From Vandiemenella viatica (taxonomy: Eukaryota > Arthropoda > Insecta > Orthoptera > Morabidae): DNA of 64,000 nucleotides. The position numbers and the translations under genes are program-made. The stretch lies in NCBI GenBank assembly GCA_031002005.1, contig CM061918.1:65630531-65694530 (forward strand), in the 5' to 3' direction. The notes beneath the pieces are model-generated. The model made no database searches and had not been told where the DNA came from. It saw nothing but the letters and a program-made list of their open reading frames with translations. Positions 11,335 to 21,355 of the stretch are shown piece after piece; position 1 is the stretch's first letter, and each line of letters begins with the position of its first letter.

Positions 11335-11580
11335 ACCGAGCGTGGTGGGTGAACGGTTAACGTTCTGGCCTCGCATTCTGGCGGACGCGGGTTCGAATCC
11401 CCGTCCAGGCATCCAGATTTTGTTTTCCATGGTTTCCCCAAATCACTCCAGGCAAATTGCCGGGATGCTTCCTTCAAAAAGGCCATGGCCGAATTCCTTC
11501 CCCTTCCTTGTCCCCAGTCCCATCCCGCCTCTAATGACCTTAGCCGTCGACGAGACGTAAAGGAAGAGTAAAAAAATAAA
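11335..11580 (+). repeat. SINE-A, near full length
   Basis: Head: GTGGGTGAACGGTTAACGTT, then CTGGCCTCGCATTCTGG, then GGGTTCGAATCCCCGTCC (B box). Body: AATCACTCCAGGCAAATTGC and GGCCATGGCCGAATTCCTTC. The tail, CGTCGACGAGACGTAAA, runs into an A-rich end. This is the best sense-strand copy of the subtype with a CGTCGACGAG tail. Confidence 0.9.
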
Positions 11581-11786
11581 AAAGTATTTAAGTTGTTGTT
11601 TTGTTTTGTGAATTTTAGAAACATTCAGATCTAAATCACTTCCCTGGAAACAGAACCGTGTATGGAAATAAACACTATTTTCTTCAATTAAATTCTTAAA
11701 AATTTGAATACCATAGTTAATTTTTTAAATAATAATTTTGAGCTATTTTTACAGTTTGTTAATTTTTAAATGAATAGTGGAACGAT

Positions 11787-11822
<36 letters not shown>

Positions 11823-13944
11823 GAATTTTTCTGCAGTAAATAGTTTTAAAATATTGGAAAATTTCGATTATTTTACTATCTATTATCTTCAATTAAATTC
11901 CGGTAGGAGTAGGGAATTTTAAATTAAGATGGAAATGACATATTATGAGCTGTAGATCTCCTTGTTGGTTTGACAGTGTGTATCGGCATTGTTACCGCGT
12001 CCGTTTGCGTTGAAATCGCGCTCCTACAAACCTACAGTCCTACAGACTATGCGTTAAAACCGCTCGTACAAACGATATATAGAACGCGGAAGATCAGAGG
12101 TGTGCCCTGACATTAATCTTTGTGATTGACGTAGGAAGGAAGCGCGTTTCGATCACCGACCCAGCCATCAAGATAGCGGTGATCTCTACTTTTCCACGAT
12201 CTCCCCTGCTCTAATAATTTGTCATGGACGACCTGCAAACGCCCAGTGAAAAGAAATCACTTCAAGACATTGCGTGCGTTCCGGCCTCCATGTCGGATGT
12301 TAGAGAAGGATGCTCTTGTTTATAGAAAACATAAAAATGTTCAGAATGTGATTATTAATAATCTGCTTGTTTACTGCAGCCTTTGAAATTTAATATTGCA
12401 CGTTTTTAAGCGTACATGGCAGTTTTCAGGAAAAAAATCTTTAGTTCCCTGATTAAAACAAATTTCCTTCTCGTAAATCTCATTTTACTGATCGGTATCG
12501 TGTCTTTAAGGATGTCTTACGCAAAATCATTCGACTTTCGTGCTGTGCTCTAAAAGCTATTTCTTACTTGGGTAACACGATAGCAAAATGATGTTACTAC
12601 TGTAATATTTTCAAACGGCTATACCAGCGCTGGGTTGAGCATATTCAGTCTTCCGAAACACGTCCTTGTCCGACATATGGTCGTATTTTTCGCCTGAGCT
12701 GTCAGTTCTGGTCAGTGCCCGCTCCTTGTCTGACACTTGTTCCACTTGGTCCTAAGAGCGCACACAACACTTGTTCCGATCTAGTCCGCACAGAGGCGTA
12801 CTCTACGGTGAACGTACTAATTTCATAATACGTCATGTTTTTGGTACTGCTTACACAGTGCAGATTGTTTTCTCCACAAACTAGGAATATCTGTACATTC
12901 AACATTGTCATCTGTTAAAGTGGCTCCAGGTGTTATATGCCTTAATGTATGGGCTACTGCGCTGGCTTCATCTTGCAGGGTCGCCAGTTCGCGTCTGACC
13001 TGCGGGCGAAGAATGTCTGTGTATAGTCGAAGAAATATTCTGTGGAAAATCATTCATATGGATACACTGAGACAACTAATAACTCTTTTTTTTAAATAAA
13101 TAAATGTTTTGCTGTCTATAAAAAGCGTGCACTGTACCTACGTAGATGTCTGCGCCCATATAAATATGTTAAGCGATTGTGCTCTTACACCAGGTTAGCC
13201 AACTTTGTTAATATTAAGCGCATTTAATAGCAGTGTCAAATGTATTGTTACTGGATACTCGCCTCCACTCGAATAGGAGATTGATACCTGTCCTAGTTTG
13301 TTAACAATCATGTATCGTCTCTGGCTCCATTGCTACCACTGTCTCTCTTTAATCGATCAGGCTAGACCTAAATGTTGATACTACGGCGAACACAGACGTA
13401 AGCACAATGATAGCACGGAAACGAACAGATCCCGAACCGCGGGAGAACGGGGTCGTATCGCACTGCCAATAAATGTTGCTCTTTCCCAACAGCCGCTGGG
13501 AAAATGCTCATTGTTCGAGGTCCAACAGGAGGTACTGTGAGACTTCCCGTTGCTTTTAGGACTGTTGCTTGCCGGTAACATTGTACAGGGTGATTACGAA
13601 AGAATAGCTCAAATTCGGAAGGCTTCAAATAATTGCGCAGGCTCCCGCGGTCGTCGGAAGTATTATAGCACGTTGGCCGAAACGTTAGGTACTAACAAAT
13701 CGACGCGGCTCCATGCGGAGAACCAAGATAATACTCGAGAGGCTTTGTTTACAAAACGGAAAAAACTTTACAACCTTCACTCCAAAAATACCATTGTAAT
13801 GTTATAAATACCACATTTTTCTAAAAATTCAATGTTGCCGACTAGAGCGAAAGTGGGTCACGCGACTCACTCGGCAGCTCGTCGTCCTGATAGGAGTTTC
13901 TGTAAATCATACGTCAACAGTGTTTTTCTATTCGTTTTAAAGTA
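11581..13944. other. unannotated stretch with a poly(A) run
   Basis: An uninterrupted A-run lies at about 11792-11819. The rest is mixed, fairly CpG-rich sequence with short open frames on both strands and no recognised domain. I checked the CTTGCCG|GTAACA site near 13574 as a signal-peptide donor because a leucine-rich run precedes it, but an in-frame TGA stands upstream and no ATG opens the frame. Confidence 0.45.
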
Positions 13945-14010
13945 TACGTATGCAAAATTCCATCAAAATCGGATAAAAACTGTGTGTTTGTATAAAGATT
14001 TTGCGAAAAG
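13945..14010 (+). repeat. CATCAAAATCGG motif relic
   Basis: GCAAAATTCCATCAAAATCGG-like sequence matches the motif at 7161-7200. Only the short motif region is alignable. Confidence 0.35.
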
Positions 14011-14448
14011 CGCCCTGCGCGCAGATCATATACGCAACAGGTGGCTTCTTGCGAACTCACAGATTTACCCCCACCTAAACATAGCATAAACTACAGAAAT
14101 TTTCACTTCAAAAGAGTACAGTTTTCACAGTTTTTGTATTGTATAAGGGTATAAGCGGCTATAAACTATAAGGCATACTGAAAGCCATTAATATTTCGAC
14201 GACTAGCAAAAATCTCGTATTTTCCGGATACGAGCATGTGACTTCATATACTAAATACGTTTTCATCGGTACTAAAGACAGCAGCGTTCGTGTAAGGATT
14301 AATTTAGTTGCCATTTTACGAGGATCTTATGGTATGTGTTAGTCTTAAAGGACCGCGGTACGTGCCATTTAACATTTCATAGGGTAGCTTAGTAATATAT
14401 ACGGAGGTAAAAAGATTAGCCCCATATAAAGTAGTGGTCCTCCGTCTG

Positions 14449-14535
14449 TCAAAGATCTTTAATAAAAGATTTTATCAAAGATCTTTAATAAAAGATTTTA
14501 TCAAAGATGTTTTATATAAGATTTGATCATATTTA
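14449..14535. repeat. 26-bp tandem repeat with AAAGATCTTT palindrome
   Basis: Two identical 26-bp units (TCAAAGATCTTTAATAAAAG plus ATTTTA) at 14449-14500 are followed by a diverged third unit. Each contains the 10-bp palindrome AAAGATCTTT, which reappears at 15251-15260 at the far side of the neighbouring transposon relic. Confidence 0.85.
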
Positions 14536-14977
14536 TTTTATAAAAGATATTTTATCAGGCCCATTGCACTACATAAAAGTTTTCATCATAGTTCTCTTAA
14601 ATAAATGAAGTAGCCTAAACTTGTATGCTTGTGCAGCTGTCATAATATGTGTTTTATCAAGGAAAAAGAAGGGAAGTAAACGTATTTGGGTTAGATCGTG
14701 GATTGCCAGGCTTGATATGACAGGAATTCATCAAAGTTTAGTGAAAGAGCTGCAATGTGAGGACGTGATATAGTATAAAAATTATGGTCGAAGCTGCAGA
14801 TTAGATCCAATAAATTCTTACCATAATATTTTCCAAAATCTCAGAATTATTACCCGCGAACTTACCGATACATACTATTGGGTGTCTATTTTTACGATGT
14901 AGGTGCAATGGGTTGCAACTTGCACTCAATTGCTGGTGGCGGATCTACACCACTCTGCAGTATGGCACCTGTATAGC

Positions 14978-15181
14978 TCAGCTATTATTCCAGAAACCTG
15001 TCGAGTACTGGCTTCTTAATCCATTAATTTTATTTTTCACGTCATCGATAGCACAGCCTTTTTTCATAGAACTAATTAATTTCGCAATCTTTGCGTATGT
15101 ATCCGCCTTTTTATACCTATTTTCATAGTCTATGTATTTCTGATTGTAGATCATTTTCTTCTGTTTATAATCAGAAATCAA
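14978..15181 (-). pseudogene. MADF/Myb-like domain fragment
   Basis: A 67-codon open stretch. It has a basic N-terminal part with NQKYIDYENRYKKADTYAKI (a helix pattern), then CAIDDVKNKINGLRSQYS. The last part fits the C-terminal 'V..KI..LR.QY..E' signature of MADF DNA-binding domains. The aromatic W of a full MADF start is not in frame, so this is an incomplete domain. Identification rests on pattern alone. Confidence 0.45.
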
Positions 15182-15280
15182 GATAAAAGAAATCTTTTAT
15201 AAAATATGTACCATTACACTGTAAACTATTTTAGGAAACATCTTTTATTCAAAGATCTTTTACAGTGTAATGCCGGCCTC

Positions 15281-16237
15281 AAACGGTCACCACGCGTTAG
15301 AAAGCAACCATAGTGAGTCCCCTAGTACCGGCCATCCTGATTGCGGTCAGGCGAAGCTGGGACTGTCCCCAATATCCGGCTCATAAACTGCACACTTAAC
15401 AAACAGTAATACTCTTATGATACAGAACAGAAGTTACAAGTTTCACTTCCGCTCCACCATTAAGTCCCTCCGACGATGGTAAGATAAAATTCCGTCACCA
15501 AGGCAAACCGAACTACGGGTGTCCCGTCTATGAAAGCCATACAATAATAATAATTTTTAAAAAACTGGACTGGGAGTTAAAAAGGATCCAGGTTTAAATC
15601 CTGGACCTTACGTAAGGGCTATCCTGATTTCTGTTTCCCGTAATCATGCCCCTCAAAAATGTCAAAAACGTAATATTCGCAAATCATAGAGGTCAAACAG
15701 GTGGTGACATTTCAGTCCCTGCACTACGATACAACACAGGTGGAAGACGCGGTCAATTATAACTCTTCCACCTGGCGAGTGGCAATCCCGACCGAGATCT
15801 ACTGACCAAAACAAGCCATACTGTGAAAGATAGCTGGACAGCAATGCTAGTGGATTTGTCGGGCGGATAATCCCGTTATTTGAATTCGAGCGCGTGCCGT
15901 GTAGTGCTAATGCCGCGTGCGCTTTGTGTTATCTACCGCTCTGTCACCTCGCGCGGGGTGTTTGCGCTGTGAGTGTACAGTGCAGTGTTACGTGTAAATA
16001 AGGACGGTTCCGCAAATATTTGAGGTCACGTGGTAGAGGAGGTATGTATGTAAAACTCGCGAAACTGAGTCACCCGCCACACATTACGTAAGTCATATTA
16101 GCAGACCTCGTATCTACTGTTTGTAATCATTTGCCCGTACCGAGGCGTCAGATTACTCGTCAAAGCACTCTTCCTTACAAATACCATCTGACCCTTGATA
16201 TTGTGAGTTTCCAGTATTAGCATGCAGTGCTGCTAGC
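15281..16237. other. CpG-rich unannotated stretch
   Basis: At about 15570-15610 a GGATCCAGGTTTAAATCCTG stretch resembles a degraded B box. 15880-16035 is CpG-rich, has initiator-like pyrimidine/CA steps, and ends in GAGGAG|GTATGTATGT, a good donor-like site. It could be a non-coding first exon, but nothing else supports it. Confidence 0.35.
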
Positions 16238-16750
16238 CGTCTGGTGGCTCAGTGGTTTAGGCGCCTCACTGGATATCGAAAGGTCCCCTGTTCGAATCCG
16301 TTTCTCGGCGTGGTTTTTGAAAAGCCCTTAAACCTACCTTCACCTCTGGCACAGCTTAGGGGGCGTCCATTAATGACGTAAGGTGTTGTCCCCCCCTTTC
16401 TGGTAAGACTTCGTGAGATTTGGTCGGACCGCCCCTCTAAAGTGACGTGAAATTTTGACGGAGATTTTCCCCCCCCCCTCCCCTACCAATGGACCTTGCA
16501 ACTTTTTGAGACCTTTTTTTAGGTCTCATGCCCCCAAGAGCAGTTATACCCCCCTAAATTCGGCTTTCGCGTCATTTGTAGTTGTTGTTAGCTCTACCAT
16601 TCTGAAAGAATTTCAGTTCCCTCCCCCCTATTTCACCCCACGTAATTAATGGACGCCCCTTACTGTGTACTTTCCGTGGTTCCCCTATACCCTTAGGGTG
16701 GAATGCGCAACCAATAAAAACCATGTCACCAGGTCATTATGACCACAACT
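16238..16750 (+). repeat. SINE-B, interrupted by a MITE
   Basis: Head: GGTGGCTCAGTGGTTTAGGC, then CCTGTTCGAATCCG (B box). The body contains CACCTCTGGCACAGCTTA, and after the MITE insertion it resumes at TACTGTGTAC and runs to CACCAGGTCATTATGACCAC. The uninterrupted relative at 38385-38685 gives the same order without the insert, which proves the interruption. Confidence 0.85.
16359..16659. mobile_element. MITE-H copy 2, inserted in SINE-B
   Basis: Ends GGGGGCGTCCATTAATGACG and ...CGTAATTAATGGACGCCCC form an inverted repeat. TTA at 16356-16358 and 16660-16662 is the target duplication. It is shorter than the other two copies (301 bp against about 385 bp), with C-runs in the middle. This is the best-supported boundary of the family because the empty site is known from other SINE-B copies. 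Confidence 0.9.
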
Positions 16751-17022
16751 AAGGGCGGATCCAGGATTTTGGTTGGGGGGGGGGGGGAGTGCTTGAGTGG
16801 ACTTTGGTTTGGGGGGAGCTTGGCTTGAGTGAATTTTGGTTCAGAGTGCTTGCCTTTAGTTTTGGGGGGGGGGGGCGGCTTGAGTTGACCATGGGGTAGT
16901 CTTTATAGCCTCCTCGGGCCTCGAATCCGTAGAGCTAAAAAAAGATCTCCAAAATTACAATGTCAGGGGTGGACCTAGATACTGAGCCCTCTAGCCCCCC
17001 CCCCCCCCTGGATCCGCCCTTG
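16751..17022. mobile_element. MITE-G copy, GGCGGATCCAGG ends
   Basis: Inverted ends AAGGGCGGATCCAGGATTTT and CCTGGATCCGCCCTTG enclose long G-runs and C-runs and no coding. A second copy with similar ends is at 29983-30168. The first copy directly follows the end of SINE-B. A clear target duplication is not visible here. Confidence 0.65.
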
Positions 17023-17837
17023 CTACTTACAATCTCTCATATTTTGAAATGATAAAATTTTTAATTCGTTTCTCTCCTATCATTGTGGCGTGGTTATGCA
17101 TCATAAAAAATAACGTTGCGGCCATCATGCTCAAGAAATGTGTGCTACTGGCTTGGGGAAGATACAACAACCTCGGACTCACATGTCCCCAAAAAGCAGG
17201 GGTCATGACTTGTCTGAGAACGGTTCGGATATGTTGTCGAGAAACGCAAGACCATCACATTGGGCAGTAAATTAAAAAGTGATTTAAAACTGTTACATAC
17301 TACTTCAGTGCGGAGCCTACATCGGCGATGTAGAAATTCTTACGCACAGTGAAATGCGTGCGGTTGTGTGTAAAGTATTTCAGCCGTTGCATGGATTCGT
17401 GGGTTAAGGTCCTCCTCTGACGTTGCAGGAGTGATATGTATGTATATATAATACATATAAAGGCTACATTCTTCATATTACCAGGCAGAAAAAAATCAGC
17501 TTTACGTTGATGGCTAATGGGCTGCAGTTATTAGGACGCCAGTCCAATCGGAACGAATTTTGAAACCCCACGGCTTGGCGCCCAGACCAAGCTTTTACAG
17601 ACATGTGTCCGCTCCTGAAACATGATCAATTTGTCAATCCTTTGCTACGTACTAAGCGATGTCGGAATTGCTTTGATTAACGCAGTATATGTTTAAGCCA
17701 CTTTAATTAATAATGTGCTTGATGATTGAATAGGATTTAATATGAAATAATAATATGCTGTACAAGTGGGAAAATCTGTTTACTCCAATGTCTGACTCGT
17801 TTTGCTGTTTTTGGTCCCCCCCCCCCCTTTTGGTTCT
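17023..17837. other. unannotated stretch
   Basis: No gene or repeat was recognised. It has ordinary mixed sequence ending in a C-run (about 17817-17827) just before the next SINE. Confidence 0.5.
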
Positions 17838-18062
17838 GCTTTACGCCTAGTCGAGTTCATTAGAGGCGGGACAGGATAGGGGGCTAAGAACGGGAATCAA
17901 TACGGCCATGTCCTTTTGAAGGTACCACCCCGGCGTTCTCCTGGAGTGACTTGGGAAAAACCATGGAAAACCCAAATCTGGATGGACGGACGAGGATTCG
18001 AACCCACGTCCTCCCGTATGCGAGGCCAGAGCGCTAACGCCTGACTGTCGTGTCCTATGGCC
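17838..18062 (-). repeat. SINE-A, near full length, inverted
   Basis: Reverse complement: CGTTAGCGCTCTGGCCTCGC, then GTGGGTTCGAATCC (B box), then ATCCAGATTTGGGTTTTCCA, then CACTCCAGGAGAACGCC, then a TCGACTAGGCGTAAA tail. A sense copy follows at 18112, which makes another close inverted pair. Confidence 0.85.
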
Positions 18063-18111
18063 CGACACCTTGTCGGTGAATATTCTATCCGGGTCTAATC
18101 CTTTATCTGAT

Positions 18112-18265
18112 CGTACAGATTTCGGTTTTCCGCGGTTTCCCGAAATCAGGCAAATGCGGGATGGTTCCTTGTAAATGCTATCTCATACTTCCTTCCCGTC
18201 CTCTCCCACCTCTAATACCATCGACGTTGATGAACTGTAAAACTAGAAGAAAAAAATATTCTATC
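18112..18265 (+). repeat. SINE-A, headless
   Basis: ACAGATTTCGGTTTTCCGCG, then CCCGAAATCAGGCAAATGCG, then CTAATACCATCGACGTTGAT and an A-rich end. The tRNA head is absent. Confidence 0.75.
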
Positions 18266-19633
18266 CAAACTTATGGTCGAAGACGAGATCAATTTTTGCC
18301 GGCAATCTAGAAACTGTACAGTGAATTGAACACCTTCGCATTTAGTTGTCCATTGTTTCTTGTATTTTAAATATTTGTTATTTTCCTTTTTGTAATAATG
18401 AACATTGTTGCATATGCAATAATTAATAATTATGCGAAAAGCAGAATTTATCGAAATACGACCAGATTTACGTTTTTGTGCAAAACAGCTCTGGGTTCCG
18501 ACAATGTACAATGAGAATCTGTGAATGTTAGTTCGTTCACAATTTAAAACCGCTGTTGATTATATAGCGCGTGTGCTCGTCAGAATCTGCCTTAATGATA
18601 TCAGTAGTAAGGCGCTGGTAGGTAGTCTGATGGACGCTGTCCTCGCCTCTTGACAACTGTTGGCTGACCTATAGCCAGTGCAGACGAAGGTATCAACTGA
18701 CTCCCAACCACTCCATCTCGTTTTGCCAACTTCCTTCAATGAAAAAAGCCATTTTATAGCAAGTCACAGTCGTTGATTAGCTCCGCAATAATTATAAGCT
18801 TTGCGGATTTTTGCTGCTATGAACACTAAACTTTGATGCGGATCAATCTAAACATTGTTCCTCAATAATCCATTTACTTAACAAAGATGTTTGTAACGAA
18901 CGTCAGGCGTGTTTAGTAAATCAAAGGAACGCCGTATGTTTTATTGATGTTTCGTCTTCTGTTTCCTTATGGCGGAGTCCTCTTCCTATACTGTTGTCTT
19001 TCTTTCCAGATATCCATTACATTATGCGTACCCAGTCGTCTATTTGTAATCTTTGTCTTCCTTTACAACTTTTACCTTTGAGCGTTCCGTCCAATGATTC
19101 AACTGCTCTTACGAAAGCGTCACAGAATTAATCCACAGATTGGCCTGATATTATCTGGTAGATAGACGACATAGGTTTCGTTTGAATGTATTGCCAAACA
19201 TGTGCACATCTATTTTCACTTACGAGTGCGATGAAATACTTCGTCCACGTACATGTTTGGGTCGCAGTGCAGCGAGAGATAAGACGAGAAAAATTAAGTG
19301 TCGCAATGTAAAGGTTAAAGCTACTGCCGCTTCCCGCAGGTTCCGCCTTCCCGTTACAACCTTTCCAGCACCAGAAAAGGGGTGACGGGGTCAGCGCCAT
19401 TTTTTACCTTAGCGCGGAGGCTCCTCTTTAGGTCGAGGGGGCCTGGGGATCCATGACGGACTTTCAGCTTCGAATAACGATCTTCGACTTCATCGGGGAT
19501 CGTACTCTGGTCGTCCGGGTCACATACCGACTGAGCTACGCGGCGTCCATTAATGTCGTACTGTCCTAATCTGAATTCGTTCTTCGCTCGTGCTATTCGT
19601 AGATGTACTGATCCTTGTATTGTGTTGTTGCAG
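18266..19633. other. unannotated stretch upstream of first visible coding exon
   Basis: No gene or transposon was recognised. It ends in a pyrimidine-rich tract and CAG acceptor at 19631-19633. At least its right end must be intron, because the exon that follows begins with two bases of a split codon. Confidence 0.6.
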
Positions 19634-19888
19634 CGGAGCGGCTGAACGAGTACATCCGGCACTACGAGCCGCTGAGCTACGAGCGCGGCTCCGTGCAAGG
19701 CGCGCACCAGCGGGTGAAGCGCTCGCCGGACCGCGAGCTCCGGATAGACTTCACAGCGCACGGCAGGAGGTTCCCGCTCAGACTCAAGAGGGACACCTCC
19801 ACCTTCAGCGACCGCCTCCAGGTCGTCGGCAGCAACGACCAGCCGCTCGACGCCGACACCGCGCACATCTACCACGGCCAGCTCGCAG
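19634..19888 (+). CDS. kuz: ADAM10/Kuzbanian, prodomain exon (first visible)
   Basis: Encodes the N-terminal prodomain of an ADAM10-type membrane metalloprotease, which sheds Notch-pathway and other surface proteins. After two bases of a split codon it reads ERLNEYIRHYEPLSYERG, QRVKRSPD and RIDFTAHGRRFPLRLKRDTS, then TAHIYHGQLAG. This order is characteristic of ADAM10 prodomains rather than ADAM17. RVKR is a possible upstream proprotein-convertase site. The acceptor is TTGTTGCAG at 19625-19633 (phase 1). The exon has high GC and CpG content, unlike its introns, so long chance frames exist on the other strand and in frame +2. No signal peptide is encoded, so an upstream exon is required and was not found. 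The end at 19888 is set by phase and family alignment. Confidence 0.93.
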
Positions 19889-19894
19889 GCGAGT
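19889..19894 (+). promoter_or_regulatory. kuz: non-canonical GC splice donor (CAG|GCGAGT)
   Basis: The next exon needs a phase-1 partner. The only donor giving that phase and the family's residue spacing (G-E-A-G-S before FGSV) is CAG|GCGAGT. The GT at 19893-19894 would give phase 2. It could join only to an acceptor inside the next exon (GGCAG|CCATGC), which would delete several residues. GC-AG introns are a known minor class whose donors match AG|GCAAGT closely, as here. Confidence 0.75.
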
Positions 19895-20278
19895 ACACTG
19901 GCTTCAATTTACAAAATTAGTCATAAACTGGGTTAAAAGCGAGTCAACGTATAATTATAGAAGCAAATACACTGCCAGAAAAAAAAAGATGAAGCACCAA
20001 GTAGGGGAGGAGGAAACAAAACTTCACGGATTGAGAGCTTATGTGTTTTTATTTCAGTGATTACAAAATTGTGATGTCACAAGACATTTAAAGCCATAAT
20101 TAGGAACTTTAAGAAATAGTATTTAATTAGAAGAAGGATAGGATTAAGTAATTCAAATTAGGGAGCGAGAGTGAGGCGGAAAGATTTTCAAGTGGCTATA
20201 GACTACTGTCTTGGCGGTTAAGCCATGCTGAAGAAGTTCGGGCACTCTTTTCTCTCTCTATTTTTTTTTTTTTTTTTT

Positions 20279-20474
20279 ACTGCTTAACGTCTCCTATAAC
20301 AACTAGGTCTTTAGAGACGGGAAAGGATGGGGGGCAAAGAATGGGAAGGAATTCGGCCATGGCCTGTTTGAAGGAAGCATCCCGGCATTTACCTGGAGTG
20401 ATTTGGGGAAACCATGGAAAACCCAAATCTGGATGCCCGGACGGGGATTCGAACCGCCGTCCTCCCAAATGCGG
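20279..20474 (-). repeat. SINE-A, inverted arm of hairpin
   Basis: Nearly full body plus head: the reverse complement has GGTTCGAATCCCCGTCCGGG, CCATGG, AATCACTCCAGG and a GTCTCTAAAGACC tail, preceded on the + strand by a T-run (20261-20278). Only about 56 nt separate it from a matching sense copy. Confidence 0.9.
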
Positions 20475-20530
20475 AGCTCGGGCACTCTGCTCCAGCCGAG
20501 AGTTTGGCAGGGATAAGGATGGTACAGTAG

Positions 20531-20730
20531 CGCATTCGGGAGGACGGCGGTTCGAATCCCCGTCCGGGCATCCAGATTTGGGTATTCCATGGTTTCCCAA
20601 ATCACTCCAGGCAAATGCGGGTTGTTTCCTTAAAAAGGCCATGGCCGAATTCCTTCCCATTCCTTGCCCCCATCATTTCCCGTCTCTAAAGGCCTCGCTG
20701 TTGAGAGACGTAAAGCAGTTAAAAAAAGGT
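20531..20730 (+). repeat. SINE-A, sense arm of hairpin
   Basis: CGCATTCGGGAGGACGGCGG through GGTTCGAATCCCCGTCCGGG, AATCACTCCAGGCAAATGCG, GGCCATGGCCGAATTCCTTC and TTGAGAGACGTAAAGCAGTT. It is very similar to the reverse complement of 20279-20474, so the two could pair along about 190 nt in pre-mRNA. Confidence 0.9.
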
Positions 20731-21052
20731 ACAGTAGCCACCCCACAAACACAAAAAGTTACCTCTCGGGGGGGGGGGGGGAGGGTAGTATCGGTGGAAC
20801 TCTGTGTTCCCTCCCATTTGGAATAGATGGTCCTCCCGCCAACAGGGAAGTAAGAATCCAATGTTGGCAGTACTCGCCCCCCCCCCCCCCAGAAGAAGAT
20901 TAGCCCACCCGAATTCTGTTAGGTGGGTATTATATAAGGCCTCACAATGGGACCAGAGGCCCTCAGTCCTGACCAGTTTTGTCCAGTGCTACGCGGTGGA
21001 AGTTCACGATTTCGATCCACGCGGGTTCATGATGTAAACCCATATTACGTTC

Positions 21053-21055
<3 letters not shown>

Positions 21056-21108
<53 letters not shown>
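21056..21108. repeat. (TC)n microsatellite
   Basis: About 53 bp of uninterrupted TC repeats at the end of repeat-U copy 2. Copy 1 also ends next to a CT tract. Confidence 0.95.
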
Positions 21109-21113
<5 letters not shown>

Positions 21114-21355
21114 CTGCCATACATCACTCTCGCTCACAGTTTGTAAAGTAAACTAAGTATATGAAGAAGGAAGTTGCAACTGTCTTATCACGATGATAAT
21201 TAGTGGATTCAATATATGTGTTTGAACAGAAAACCTACAGTGTGTCACAGTGTACAATTTATCAGAATATAAGTTCAAATCAGTGTGGTGCATCTACCTG
21301 GATTAAATGGTGGAAAAAATGCAGTCAGTTTTCGGCAAAGAGGTCCGATAATAAA

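Larger units (their letters stand above)
14449..15280 (-). mobile_element. DNA-transposon relic with MADF-like coding
   Basis: The interval is bounded by related sequences. Near 14555 is GGCCCATTGCACTACATAAAAG; at the right end the reverse complement reads GGCCGGCATTACACTGTAAA followed by AGATCTTT. The minus strand encodes a MADF-like segment (14978-15181). Such accessory proteins occur in PIF/Harbinger elements. No transposase was recognised, so the element is partial or non-autonomous. Exact ends and target duplication are not clear. Confidence 0.4.
20070..21138 (+). repeat. repeat-U copy 2, LTR-like, interrupted by SINE-A pair
   Basis: Shares blocks with 6344-7046: TGTGATGTCACAAGACATTT, then ATAATTAGGAACTTTAAGAA, later CACCCCACAAACACAAAAAG, GGTGGAACTCTGTG, GCCAACAGGGAAGT, then TATTATATAAGGCC (TATA-like) and a CT microsatellite. 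An inverted SINE-A pair (20279-20730) interrupts it. A TATA box placed about three quarters along and TG...CA-like ends suggest a solo LTR, but no coding or target duplication was found. Confidence 0.5.

Noticed and set aside
11345..11410. tRNA gene suggested by GGTTCGAATCCCC (also at 2740, 20550, 28730, 38449)
   Set aside because: Only the B box and a weak A box are tRNA-like. The stems of a cloverleaf do not form, and each is joined to the same SINE body or to another SINE.
13550..13575. Leucine-rich run before CTTGCCG|GTAACA as a candidate signal-peptide exon
   Set aside because: In-frame TGA just upstream, no ATG, and a poor donor consensus.
14449..14535. CRISPR-like spaced repeat
   Set aside because: The units are directly adjacent without spacers and lie in eukaryotic DNA next to a transposon relic.
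19354..19875. 173-codon open frame antisense to the first visible exon
   Set aside because: High GC on the coding strand removes stops on the other strand. No domain, and the sense frame is clearly ADAM10.
19590..20060. A 156-codon + frame starting MLFVDVLILVLCCCSGAAE, looking like a signal peptide fused to the exon
   Set aside because: The hydrophobic start is the translated polypyrimidine tract of the splice acceptor, and the frame differs from the one that carries the conserved ADAM10 prodomain residues.
20277..20903. Several overlapping ORFs of 60-160 codons
   Set aside because: They are translations of the SINE-A inverted pair; the same peptides appear wherever SINE-A occurs.
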